Origin: Acetobacter sp. AN02
GTDB lineage: Bacteria > Pseudomonadota > Alphaproteobacteria > Acetobacterales > Acetobacteraceae
DNA length: 64,000 nucleotides
NCBI RefSeq assembly: GCF_029759835.1
Contig: NZ_JAJJND010000002.1
Location: 1 to 64,000, forward strand
Direction of reading: 5' to 3'
Shown here: in pieces, positions 44,298 through 53,138 of the stretch
Numbering within the stretch: the first letter of the stretch is position 1
How the letters are laid out: each line of letters starts with the position of its first letter
Notes under the pieces: model-generated
What the model was told of the DNA's origin: nothing
The model's input: only the letters and a program-made list of their open reading frames with translations
Database searches by the model: none
Made by a program: the position numbers and the translations under genes

Positions 44298-46280
44298 TCA
44301 GCGCGGCCTTGCCCGCCGGATGATCCGTTTCAGTATCTCAGCCGCACGCGGGCAGCGCCGTGCGATCCGGCGCAGGCCGGAGCCGGCACGCCAGATCGTG
44401 CTGTCCCTGATGATCCGGTTCTCCTGCTCAAGATGGTCGGCCCGCTGACGCTGGGCATCCGAATCGGATAGAGCCGCGCTGAGGGCCTGGTCCCGTTCCT
44501 GAACCAGCCTCTGCATTTCAACGATACGGAGTTCCAGCTGTGTTCTTGCCTCGATCGACGCTCCGTCCGAAAGCGGCTCGTACCAGCGCAGGGGAAAATC
44601 ATTGAAGCGGACACGCTCGGCCGTATTCAGGGGATAGGGGCCATCATTCACCATGACCTGAAATGCGGCTTCCTGCTCCGAATACCGGTCGAGATCGGCC
44701 TGCGTGAGTTTCAGGTCAAAACGCTCCAGCAGGCGCAGGATGATACGGTCGGGTGTCGACAGTGTCCGGTCTGCGGGCGGTGCCGGAAGGGTAATTTTGC
44801 GGATCGACTCCCTGAGGCCGCGGACGATGATGAACATCGCCTCCACGGGCGCCTCTGCCTGCCATTCAAGATCGAAGAACAGGGGGGTGGAGCCGTCCTG
44901 CGGGACGATCAGGTTGAATGGTGTCGCATCAACCAGATCGCCGGTGACCTTCATGTCCGCTGTCAGGTGATCCGCATCTGCCCGGTTCAGCCAGGCGCGC
45001 AGCCAGATATCCGCCCATTCTTCCAGGGTATCGAGGGTCCAGCCTTCGCGAGAGAGGATATCGAGCAGCCGGAACCACCAGCATGGCTGCGCGTGATACA
45101 CCTCCCTGCCCGCTTCGCAGGTCCAGGCGAACGGACTGTCGGATCGGGTGGCAGATGAGGCGGAGGCCGGTGCGAGCGGATGACGTTCCACCAGGATGTC
45201 ATCTTCCTGCGTAAGGAAGCGGGTTTCCTTCACATAAGGCTGCGCGCGGCCGGTGGCATAATGCCAGGCCAGAACGGAAGGGTCTGCGATATCTGCCGGG
45301 AGGGCACTGCCGGAGGCGAGCATGAGGAAGGAGTTTGTCACGTCCTGCAGCAGGCCGTTCCGCGCCATGACCGGCCAGGCTTTCTGAGGCGAGAAGGACG
45401 GACGACGCTCACACTCTCCGGTCTCGGCAATCAGATGTCCGGCCAGAAATCCGCTCTGCCCTGCTGCCCGCGGGGGCAGGACAAGGGCAGGCAGTTTGTA
45501 GTCCGGAAAGGGCATCCAGGGTTCAGTGATCCCTAACCCGGCCTGTGTAAGTGCCTGTGTCAGCTCCGCGCGTCCGAAAGTGACGGCGGTACGCGCGGTA
45601 TAGAGATCATTGATGCCGAACCACGGAATACCGAGGTGGTCTTCCTTTTCTCCAGCCAGATATTTCAGGCCGGTCTGGTTCTCTATCGCGAGAAACAGCA
45701 CGCCGTCCGGTTTAAGAAAGCGGCGGAGATACGCGAGAAAAGCTGCAACGGGATCGGCCTCTTGCGCCCCGAACAGCCTTGCATATTCCAGAACGCCGAC
45801 CAGGACCACCGCATCGAACTTCTGAATCGGCTCAAGCTGCAGAAGATCTCCCGCGATGACATCCATCTGCGGGAATTCCTCTGTCCGCGCCCGCGCGATG
45901 GCAGCCCGGCGTGAGCTGCTCTCAACGGAAACGACCTTTCCGCCCTGCCCGGCCGTGATCTCGCCCAGAAACCGGCTGATCGCGCCGCATCCTGCGCCGG
46001 GTTCAAGAATGGTGCGGGTGGCAAGAAAACCGGCAAACGGGCGGAGCAGGTTCGCCCGGGAAGGAGACAGGTGATAGAGGGATGGCCAGTCCGTGACGGC
46101 GCCACGCAGTTCGGACGAGAACAGCGAGCGGTCTTTCGCATTGCGGACCGCCGTGAGCAGGCGTGTTTCGGTTTCGTCCCCGTCACTGTAGTGATGCGCG
46201 GGCGGAGCGGCTGTGCCGCAATGCAGAACTCCGTTTTCATCCGGCGTGAAAGCGCCGCTGAAAAACTCCGTCACCGGCAT
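44298..46280 (-). CDS. SAM methyltransferase with kinase-like region and C-terminal coiled coil (WbdD-like layout)
   Basis: A 660-residue protein from ATG 46280, one base after the gntK stop. Residues about 60-270 are a class I methyltransferase: SAM loop LEPGAGCGA (92-100), acidic VVSVES, and FDAVVLVGVLEYAR. A middle region has PYVKETRF (Lys351), then DATPFNLIV (451-459) and FFDLEW (469-473), resembling the beta-3 lysine, catalytic loop D..P.N and metal aspartate of aminoglycoside-kinase folds. Residues about 578-626 are a coiled coil, then STIWRAGSGLRRI and a very basic end, like tails of O-polysaccharide proteins. Kinase assignment is inference from motifs. The O9a chain terminator WbdD has this order. 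Confidence 0.7.
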   Translation of the reverse strand: MPVTEFFSGAFTPDENGVLHCGTAAPPAHHYSDGDETETRLLTAVRNAKDRSLFSSELRGAVTDWPSLYHLSPSRANLLRPFAGFLATRTILEPGAGCGAISRFLGEITAGQGGKVVSVESSSRRAAIARARTEEFPQMDVIAGDLLQLEPIQKFDAVVLVGVLEYARLFGAQEADPVAAFLAYLRRFLKPDGVLFLAIENQTGLKYLAGEKEDHLGIPWFGINDLYTARTAVTFGRAELTQALTQAGLGITEPWMPFPDYKLPALVLPPRAAGQSGFLAGHLIAETGECERRPSFSPQKAWPVMARNGLLQDVTNSFLMLASGSALPADIADPSVLAWHYATGRAQPYVKETRFLTQEDDILVERHPLAPASASSATRSDSPFAWTCEAGREVYHAQPCWWFRLLDILSREGWTLDTLEEWADIWLRAWLNRADADHLTADMKVTGDLVDATPFNLIVPQDGSTPLFFDLEWQAEAPVEAMFIIVRGLRESIRKITLPAPPADRTLSTPDRIILRLLERFDLKLTQADLDRYSEQEAAFQVMVNDGPYPLNTAERVRFNDFPLRWYEPLSDGASIEARTQLELRIVEMQRLVQERDQALSAALSDSDAQRQRADHLEQENRIIRDSTIWRAGSGLRRIARRCPRAAEILKRIIRRARPR

Positions 46281-46281
46281 G

Positions 46282-46815
46282 TCAGCCCTGCCTGCCGGCC
46301 GAAAGCTTCGCGAGAACGGCCTGAACGATCTGCTCTGTCGGCATCTCTCCGTCGATGACGAGAGCATGTTCGTCCTGTGCGGGGATTTCGAGCGTATCGA
46401 GCTGGCTTCTGAGCAGTCCCACGCCCATATAGTGGCCGGAGCGATGGATCAGCCTGTCGCGCAGGCGCTCTTCCGGAACATTAAGATACAGAAAAAGCGG
46501 TGTGAAGCCGGGGGATTTGAGGCGCTCGCGATAAACCCGCTTCAGTGCCGAGCAGGACAGGATCGCCCCGTGTCCCTGTGCGTGCATGGCGGCCAGCCAG
46601 TCCCGGCATTTATCCAGCCAAGGCCAGCGGTCCTCATCCGTGAGCGGGATGCCCGCGCTCATCTTTTCCACATTCGCGGCGGGATGAAGCCCGTCTCCCT
46701 CCTGGAAAGACCATCCGAGGGCCTTCTGAAGCGCTTCTGCCAGGGTGGATTTTCCGCTTCCGGAGACGCCCATCACGACCAGCGCACCCGCCGGTTTATG
46801 TACTGATGTGCTCAT
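46282..46815 (-). CDS. gntK: gluconokinase
   Basis: A 177-residue gluconate kinase from ATG 46815. It phosphorylates gluconate to 6-phosphogluconate. The P-loop GVSGSGKST is at residues 16-24; EGDGLHPAANVEKMSAGIPLTDEDRWPWL and SCSALKRVYRE are characteristic. The ATG overlaps the rpiA stop (ATGA). In acetic acid bacteria this is the entry of cytosolic gluconate to the pentose-phosphate pathway. Confidence 0.95.
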   Translation of the reverse strand: MSTSVHKPAGALVVMGVSGSGKSTLAEALQKALGWSFQEGDGLHPAANVEKMSAGIPLTDEDRWPWLDKCRDWLAAMHAQGHGAILSCSALKRVYRERLKSPGFTPLFLYLNVPEERLRDRLIHRSGHYMGVGLLRSQLDTLEIPAQDEHALVIDGEMPTEQIVQAVLAKLSAGRQG

Positions 46816-47519
46816 CTTTCGCGATGAAGACGGAACACTCCGTCTTTTCCCGCGATGATGGCCTCTGCCGCATAGCCGATAAACAGACCGCTTTCGATCA
46901 CGCCGACAATATCTCCGATGTGGTGCTCCAGTCCTGCCGGATCCGCGATCTGACCGAACCGGCAGTCCAGGATCAGATTGCCGCCATCCGTCACGAAAAG
47001 CTGTCCGTCGCGAGTGCGCCTCGCCTCGACCTCGGCTCCGAGCTTTTCGAGCCTGCGTGCGGTGTTTTCCCATCCGAACGGGACGACTTCGACCGGAACG
47101 GGTGTGTGATCCCCGAGGTGATCGACCACCTTGCGGTCATCGGCGACGATGACCATACGCTCCGATGCGGCGGCAACGATCTTCTCCCGCAGCAATGCAC
47201 CGCCAAGCCCCTTGATCAGAAAGAGCGAGCCGCGCTCCACCTCATCCGCGCCGTCGATGGTCAGATCGATATGCTGATGGGTCGCAAAGCCCGCAAGCTC
47301 GATCCTCTGCTGCCTCGCGAGTGTTTCCGTTGCTTCTGATGTCGGTATGCCGACAAAGCGGAGACCTTCCTCCCTCATCCGGCGGCCCAGCTCCTCCACG
47401 ACGAGAGCGGCCGTGCTGCCGGTTCCGAGCCCGACGACCATCCCCGGGCCGACCAGCGCAGAGGCCGCGACGGCCGACTGCCGCTTGAGGTCCAGAAACC
47501 GGGCTTCTTCTTCGTTCAT
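46812..47519 (-). CDS. rpiA: ribose-5-phosphate isomerase A
   Basis: A 235-residue RpiA interconverting ribose-5- and ribulose-5-phosphate. Seen: VVGLGTGSTAALVVEELG, the TIDGADEV catalytic block, LIKGLGGALLREKIVA and VPVEVVPFG. It overlaps pgl upstream and gntK downstream, each by an ATGA. Confidence 0.96.
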   Translation of the reverse strand: MNEEEARFLDLKRQSAVAASALVGPGMVVGLGTGSTAALVVEELGRRMREEGLRFVGIPTSEATETLARQQRIELAGFATHQHIDLTIDGADEVERGSLFLIKGLGGALLREKIVAAASERMVIVADDRKVVDHLGDHTPVPVEVVPFGWENTARRLEKLGAEVEARRTRDGQLFVTDGGNLILDCRFGQIADPAGLEHHIGDIVGVIESGLFIGYAAEAIIAGKDGVFRLHRER

Positions 47520-48259
47520 GTCCTGCTTTCCCCGGCGGCCGCACTGTCGGCCAGAAACGTGATCCGGCCTTCGGAGACGATGTGGCTGGCCGGCTCGGCA
47601 GGATCGCCTGCCCTCACCCGCTCCAGAACCTGCTGTTTCCCCTGGCCGGTCACCAGAAACCAGACCTCCCGGCTTGAGGCAATAGCGGGATATGTCAGCG
47701 TCAGGCGTGTGTGAGGCGCGTCGTCCGGAACGCAGGTGGCCACCCAGCGCTCACGTTCGTGCAGGACCGGCTGCCTCGGGAAAAGAGAGGCCGTATGCCC
47801 GTTCTCTCCCAGCCCGAGCAGCACGATATCGAACAGCGGCCTGCCCGGATCGAGTGTATCGGCCTCGTAATACTCTTTAAGATTACGCTCATAGGCGCGT
47901 GCGGCATCCTCCGCATCGCCTGAATCCGGCATCGGGTGGATATTTGCGGCCGGAATGTCGATTTTGCTGAACAGAAGTCTGTCCGCCATGCCTGCGTTAC
48001 TGTCCGGATCGTCATGCGGGACGAAGCGGTCGTCACCATAGAAAAAATGCACACGCTCCCAGGGAAATCTATCCGCGTAGTCTTTCCCGGCCATCAGCCC
48101 GTAGAATTTTTTCGGCGTGGAGCCGCCTGAAAGCGCAACCGAGAGCGGGCCTTTTGCCGCAAGGGCACGTTCCATAAGACGGTCGGCCACGTCGCGCGCG
48201 ACCGCGTCCGCGTCCTTCAGAACCGTAAATTCTGCATCCTGCACGCCATGTTCCGGCAT
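47516..48259 (-). CDS. pgl: 6-phosphogluconolactonase
   Basis: A 247-residue DevB-type lactonase hydrolysing 6-phosphogluconolactone. Seen: VALSGGSTPKKFY, HFFYGDDRFVPHDDPDSN, and LLGLGENGHTASLFP. It is coupled to rpiA by ATGA. No zwf is in the window. Confidence 0.95.
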   Translation of the reverse strand: MPEHGVQDAEFTVLKDADAVARDVADRLMERALAAKGPLSVALSGGSTPKKFYGLMAGKDYADRFPWERVHFFYGDDRFVPHDDPDSNAGMADRLLFSKIDIPAANIHPMPDSGDAEDAARAYERNLKEYYEADTLDPGRPLFDIVLLGLGENGHTASLFPRQPVLHERERWVATCVPDDAPHTRLTLTYPAIASSREVWFLVTGQGKQQVLERVRAGDPAEPASHIVSEGRITFLADSAAAGESRT

Positions 48260-48277
48260 TTCCGTTTTCCTTCTGTA

Positions 48278-49141
48278 TCAGCCGTCTGCTTTTACGCGCG
48301 GAAGAATGTAGTCCGTAACGGCCCGCGCCCAGCCGTCCTGATCATTGGGAGCTGTCCGGAAATGCGCGTGCGATGCCACTTCTCCGGAGGCCTGTCCCAT
48401 GGCGATGGCCACCCCGGCCACGTCCATCATCGGCACGTCGTTCGGCATATCCCCGAGGCACGCCACCTGATCAGGCGTGATTCCGAACAGGCGGGCCAGT
48501 TCTTTCAGCGCATGGCCCTTGCTGGCACCTTCCGGCGTGATGTCCAGATAATAGGGAGAGGAGCGTGCGACATGGGCCTGCCCGGAAAGCAGCGCGCCGA
48601 TCTCGGTTTCTATGCGTTCCAGAAGCGGATAATCCGACCCTGATCCGGTGATTTTTCCGATCCTGTCGATCCAGGGATCAACGGAGCTGATGACCTTCGG
48701 CCGGATGCCTGTCCCGCGTGACTCCTTTGGGACATAGGCCGAGGTCTCGTCATGAACGAGCCACTCGCTGTCCGTGTAGAACCACTGATCGACGCCATGA
48801 ACCGCCAGCATGTCCACTGCCATGCGCACGACATCCTCAGGCAACGTGAGAGAGGACAGAACCTTTCCGCGGCCATCGGAAATCACCGCGCCGTTCAGGC
48901 TGCCGAAGGGAAGGTCTTTCCCCGTGACCTCAAGAAAGGAGGACATCCCGGCCGGCGGACGGCTGCTGACCAGGCAGACCGGAACACCGGCTTCCGCCAG
49001 AGTCCGGATGGCCTGCCGGGTTGAGGCCGCGATGTCCTTGTCCGGATCGAGCAGCGTCCCGTCCACATCGGAGACCACGAGCCTCACACGGTCAGAAGGT
49101 GCACGAAGGGCATCGTGCCGGGCCTGCTCGTCGGTTTTCAT
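48278..49141 (-). CDS. HAD superfamily Cof-type phosphatase
   Basis: A 287-residue cap-IIB HAD hydrolase. Motif I is VVSDVDGTLLDPD, motif II LVSSRPP, motif III lysine in ASKGHALKEL, motif IV CLGDMPNDVPMMDVAG. Such enzymes dephosphorylate sugar phosphates or cofactors. Its place between gnd and pgl suggests removal of a sugar-phosphate by-product; the substrate is unknown. Confidence 0.9.
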   Translation of the reverse strand: MKTDEQARHDALRAPSDRVRLVVSDVDGTLLDPDKDIAASTRQAIRTLAEAGVPVCLVSSRPPAGMSSFLEVTGKDLPFGSLNGAVISDGRGKVLSSLTLPEDVVRMAVDMLAVHGVDQWFYTDSEWLVHDETSAYVPKESRGTGIRPKVISSVDPWIDRIGKITGSGSDYPLLERIETEIGALLSGQAHVARSSPYYLDITPEGASKGHALKELARLFGITPDQVACLGDMPNDVPMMDVAGVAIAMGQASGEVASHAHFRTAPNDQDGWARAVTDYILPRVKADG

Positions 49142-49155
49142 GTCAGTCTTTCGCC

Positions 49156-50151
49156 TTATTTCTTTTCGAGATGACCGCCGAAACCGAAGCGCATCGCGGA
49201 GAGAACCTTTTCCGCATAGGTGTTGTCGGTGCGCGAGCGGAAGCGTGTGAACAGCGCTGCCGTCATGACCGGAACCGGCACGTCTTCCTCAATCGCGGCC
49301 TCGATCGTCCAGCGGCCCTCTCCGGAATCGCTGACCTTACCTGAGAATTTCGCCAGATCACCGTCCGAGGCCATGGCCTGTGCCGTAAGGTCCAGCAGCC
49401 AGGAGGAAACGACGCTGCCGCGACGCCAGACTTCCGCGATGTCGGCCATGTTCAGGGAAAAGCGCTGATCTTCCGGCAGAAGCGGGGAGTCCTTGCTTTT
49501 CATGACATCAAAGCCTTCCGCGAAGGCCTGCATCATGCCGTATTCGATGCCGTTATGGACCATTTTCACGAAATGGCCCGAACCGGCGGGTCCGCAATAG
49601 AGATATCCCTGCTCGGCACGCGGATCGAGGTCCGAGCTGTCGCGTCCCGGCGTGACGGGGATATCTCCCTTGCCCGGTGCAAGCGCGGAGAGGATCGGGT
49701 CGATATGCTCGGCCGCATCCTTCGTTCCGCCGAACATCATACAATAGCCGCGATCCAGACCCCAGACGCCGCCTGAGGTACCGACATCGATATAGTGAAT
49801 ACCGCGCTCGCTGAGTTCCGCTGCTCGGCGGATATCATCCTTGTAATAGGTATTGCCGCCATCGATGAGGATATCATCCTTGCCAAGGAGCTTTCCGAAC
49901 TCCTGCACGGCGACTTCCGTGATTTCACCTGCCGGAAGCATCAGCCAGACGATCCTGCGTCCGCCGGAAAGTTTCGAGACCACGTCCTCATAACCCGAAG
50001 CGGCGACGGCCTTGCCTTTCTCCGCAGCTCCGACGGTTTTTGACGTTGCTTCTTCCGAGCGGTCATAGACAACGACATCATGTCCGTGACGGCTCAGCCG
50101 GACGGCAATATTGCCGCCCATCCGTCCGAGCCCGACGATACCAATCTGCAT
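49156..50151 (-). CDS. gnd: 6-phosphogluconate dehydrogenase (decarboxylating), short type
   Basis: A 331-residue enzyme; the ATG at 50151 is eight bases from GGAGG, while the longer frame starts with GTG. It oxidises 6-phosphogluconate to ribulose-5-phosphate, CO2 and NAD(P)H. Seen: [54 protein letters not shown] and [18 protein letters not shown]. The length fits the short GndA/YqeC group, often NAD-preferring, rather than the 470-residue enzyme. Confidence 0.95.
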   Translation of the reverse strand: MQIGIVGLGRMGGNIAVRLSRHGHDVVVYDRSEEATSKTVGAAEKGKAVAASGYEDVVSKLSGGRRIVWLMLPAGEITEVAVQEFGKLLGKDDILIDGGNTYYKDDIRRAAELSERGIHYIDVGTSGGVWGLDRGYCMMFGGTKDAAEHIDPILSALAPGKGDIPVTPGRDSSDLDPRAEQGYLYCGPAGSGHFVKMVHNGIEYGMMQAFAEGFDVMKSKDSPLLPEDQRFSLNMADIAEVWRRGSVVSSWLLDLTAQAMASDGDLAKFSGKVSDSGEGRWTIEAAIEEDVPVPVMTAALFTRFRSRTDNTYAEKVLSAMRFGFGGHLEKK

Positions 50152-50168
50152 CTTTCTGTCCTCCACTT

Positions 50169-53024
50169 TCACAGAACGGACCGGATTGCCGCAGACAGGG
50201 TCTGCAATCCGGCTTTCAGGTCACCTGTAATATGTACTCGCAGCGCACGGCGGCCGCGTTCTGCCAGAACGTCAAAATCCCCGCGTGCCTGTGCGGCTTT
50301 CACGACGCCAAAGCTGAAACGCTCGCCCGGGACCTCGAGGTCTTTCGCATCCTCAGCTGTGATCTGCAGGAACACGCCGCTGTCCGGCCCGCCCTTATAG
50401 GCCTGCCCGGTCGAGTGCAGGAACCGCGGACCGAACTCTGCGGCGCTCGCCACCTTCTTCGCGTCGCGGATTGCAAGGCGCGTGTGCTGGATCCACTCGC
50501 ATGTGGCGTGATCGCGCTCGATATAGGCCAGCAGGGCAACGTAGTCACCCGCCTTCACCCGGGAGAAATGCGCACCCAGGATATCCTTTGCCGTTTTTCC
50601 GGCAAGTGCCCCGGCATTTTTCGGATCGGCAAAGAAGCTGAGCGCACCGTCGGTTGCAAACGGCTTTTCCTCGGGCAGGCTGCCGGTTTCGTTATACGCC
50701 GTGGTCAGTTTTTTCGTTCCGACCTTGCTGGCCTCCACATCCGGCTGATCGAAGGGATTGATCCCGAGGAACGCACCGGCGACCGCCGTTGCGATCTCCC
50801 AGCGGAAGAATTCCTGGGCGATCTGCCGGGGTGCATGCAGCGTGATCGTGACGACCGGCTGCCCGGCCTCGATCAGCGTTTTTACGGCCTCATCCTGCTC
50901 GTGCATGTGCTCTGTCGCGAGACGGATATAGACGAACAGGCGATCCTTGCCGTAATGCGCCGGTCCGGCCAGCGTCTCGTCATCAATGGGGATCAGACCC
51001 TTGCCGGATTTTCCGGTGGACTCGGCAATCAGCTGCTCGGCCCATGCGCCGAAATCCTTCACCTTCGGCGTGGCGATGATCGTGATCTTGTCACGGCCGA
51101 ATTTCGTTGCGGCAACACCGAATACGGTGCCCAGCAGCACGCCGGGATTGATGGCCGGCGGCACGCTGGCATCACACGCCTTCACGCCGCGCAGCGCATC
51201 CTCGAGGAAAGCTTTTACGGGCACGCCGGAAGCAGCCGCCGGGACGAGGCCGAAATCGGACAGGACGGAGTAGCGGCCGCCGATTTCCTTCTCTCCGTAG
51301 AAGATTTTCCAGAAGCCGTCCTGTTTCGCCCGCTTCTCCATATTCGATCCCGGATCCGTGACCGCGACGAAATGGGAACCGACCTTGTCTCCGACAGCTT
51401 TTTTCGCGAGATCGAAGAAATAGGACAGGAGGATGTTGGGCTCCAGCGTTCCACCGGATTTGGACGAGACGATGAACAGCGTTTTCGCCGGATCGATTTT
51501 CTTCTCAAACGTGGCGATCTGCTGCGGGTCCGTGCTGTCGAGCACATAGAGATGGCCGTAGCCCTCATGCTTGCCGAACGTCATGGCCAGCACTTCCGGG
51601 CCGAGGCTTGAGCCGCCCATGCCAAGCAGGAGAATCTGGCTGAAGCCGCGCTTTTTCACCTCGGCCTGGAAGGCTTCCAGTTCGCTGACATGCGCGAGGC
51701 GATCGTCAACGATATCGAGCCATTTCAACCATTTCGCCTCGTCCGCGCCGGTCCAGACGGAGGCATCCTTTGCCCAGAGTTTGCGGATGGCACCGTCTTT
51801 TCGCCAGCTTTCCAGACCGTCCTTTACAGCGGCCGCGAGGTCGTCCGGCAGAGAAAGCTTCGTGCCGGTCAGCTTGTCTCCGAGAAACTTCTCCTGCTTT
51901 TCCGCAACGGAGCCGAGCAGCGTGTCGAAGGCATCGGCAAAGGAGGATACGCCTTCCTTGACGAGCACATCCGTAACACCGTCGAGATCGAGTTTCAGAC
52001 GCTCTGCCTCAGCCAGGACGTGCTTTGCTTCCTCAACCCCCTGATCCAGAGACCGTTTCGGCGTGCCATGATCGCGGAAGGCGTCCAGCGTCGCGGGCGG
52101 GATGGTATTGACCGTCTCCGGGCCGATCAGTTCCTCAATGTAAAGGACGTCGCTGTAGGCCTTGTCCTTAACGCCCGTCGAAGCCCAGAGCAGACGCTGG
52201 GGCTGCGCGCCTTCTGCCTTGAGTTTTTCCCATCGGGCGCTTTTCATCACGTCCAGCCAGTACTGATAGGCCATTCTGGCGTTGGCGATCGCGACCTTAC
52301 CGCGCAGAGCCTTGAGTTTTTCGGATTCCGGATCGCCCGCCTTCACGCGGCGGTCAATTTCGGCATCAATCTTGGCGTCGATGCGGCTGACAAAGAACGA
52401 GGCTACGGACGCAATGCCGGAGATTTTCTTTCCGGCGGCCAGGCGATCTTCCAGACCGGACAGCCAGCACTCCACAACATCCTTGTAGGACTGCTGGGAA
52501 AACAGCAGCGTGACATTGATATTGACGGCATCTGCAATTTTTTTACGGATCGCCGGGACGCCTTCAGCCGTTCCCGGAATCTTGATCATCAGATTGGGTT
52601 CGTTCACCTCGTTCCACAGGCGACCGGCTTCCTCAATCGTGCCTTCGGTATCACGCGCGAGATAGGGGGACACCTCAAGGCTGACATACCCGTCCAGCCC
52701 TCCGGTCTCTTTGAAGACGGGGCGGAGAAGTTTCGCGACGGCGCGGATATCGTCAATTGCGAGCAGTTCATAAAGACGTCCGGGAGAGACGATCTCCCTG
52801 CCGAGAATCTCGCGGATCTGCGTGTCATATTCCGTGCCTTCGCCCATGGCTTTCTGGAATATGGCCGGGTTGGAGGTCACGCCCTTCACGCCGTCCTCGG
52901 TGATCAGCTTTTCCATCTCGCCGCCCTCGGTATAGGCGCGACGGACGAAATCCAGCCACGGGGACTGACCGAAATCAGACAGACGCGCCAGAGGGTTGGC
53001 ACCCTGAGCGGATTTGGCTGTCAT
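50169..53024 (-). CDS. tal-pgi: bifunctional transaldolase / glucose-6-phosphate isomerase
   Basis: A 951-residue fusion. Residues about 1-370 are transaldolase (FAB/TalB-like [23 protein letters not shown] with the Schiff-base lysine, [15 protein letters not shown]). Residues about 400-951 are phosphoglucose isomerase ([39 protein letters not shown]). It joins the pentose-phosphate and hexose-phosphate pools. The fusion is common in acetic acid bacteria and related groups. GAGGAG precedes the ATG. Confidence 0.97.
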   Translation of the reverse strand: MTAKSAQGANPLARLSDFGQSPWLDFVRRAYTEGGEMEKLITEDGVKGVTSNPAIFQKAMGEGTEYDTQIREILGREIVSPGRLYELLAIDDIRAVAKLLRPVFKETGGLDGYVSLEVSPYLARDTEGTIEEAGRLWNEVNEPNLMIKIPGTAEGVPAIRKKIADAVNINVTLLFSQQSYKDVVECWLSGLEDRLAAGKKISGIASVASFFVSRIDAKIDAEIDRRVKAGDPESEKLKALRGKVAIANARMAYQYWLDVMKSARWEKLKAEGAQPQRLLWASTGVKDKAYSDVLYIEELIGPETVNTIPPATLDAFRDHGTPKRSLDQGVEEAKHVLAEAERLKLDLDGVTDVLVKEGVSSFADAFDTLLGSVAEKQEKFLGDKLTGTKLSLPDDLAAAVKDGLESWRKDGAIRKLWAKDASVWTGADEAKWLKWLDIVDDRLAHVSELEAFQAEVKKRGFSQILLLGMGGSSLGPEVLAMTFGKHEGYGHLYVLDSTDPQQIATFEKKIDPAKTLFIVSSKSGGTLEPNILLSYFFDLAKKAVGDKVGSHFVAVTDPGSNMEKRAKQDGFWKIFYGEKEIGGRYSVLSDFGLVPAAASGVPVKAFLEDALRGVKACDASVPPAINPGVLLGTVFGVAATKFGRDKITIIATPKVKDFGAWAEQLIAESTGKSGKGLIPIDDETLAGPAHYGKDRLFVYIRLATEHMHEQDEAVKTLIEAGQPVVTITLHAPRQIAQEFFRWEIATAVAGAFLGINPFDQPDVEASKVGTKKLTTAYNETGSLPEEKPFATDGALSFFADPKNAGALAGKTAKDILGAHFSRVKAGDYVALLAYIERDHATCEWIQHTRLAIRDAKKVASAAEFGPRFLHSTGQAYKGGPDSGVFLQITAEDAKDLEVPGERFSFGVVKAAQARGDFDVLAERGRRALRVHITGDLKAGLQTLSAAIRSVL

Positions 53025-53083
53025 TTTCGTATCTCCTCTGTTGTGTCCGTTATTTTTGCTGTTATCGATTTTTTCTTGATGGC

Positions 53084-53108
53084 GGCTGCCGGCAAGAAAC
53101 CGGCAGCC
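53084..53108. other. 9-bp hairpin between tkt and tal-pgi
   Basis: GGCTGCCGG (53084-53092) and CCGGCAGCC (53100-53108) around a 7-base loop, 31 bases after the tkt stop on the minus strand. The minus-strand tail is A-rich, so termination by a U-tract is not expected. It may be a processing or stability element that sets tkt above the rest of the operon. Confidence 0.5.
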
Positions 53109-53138
53109 CGATGTCAGTTGGGATTTTATATCGTGCGA

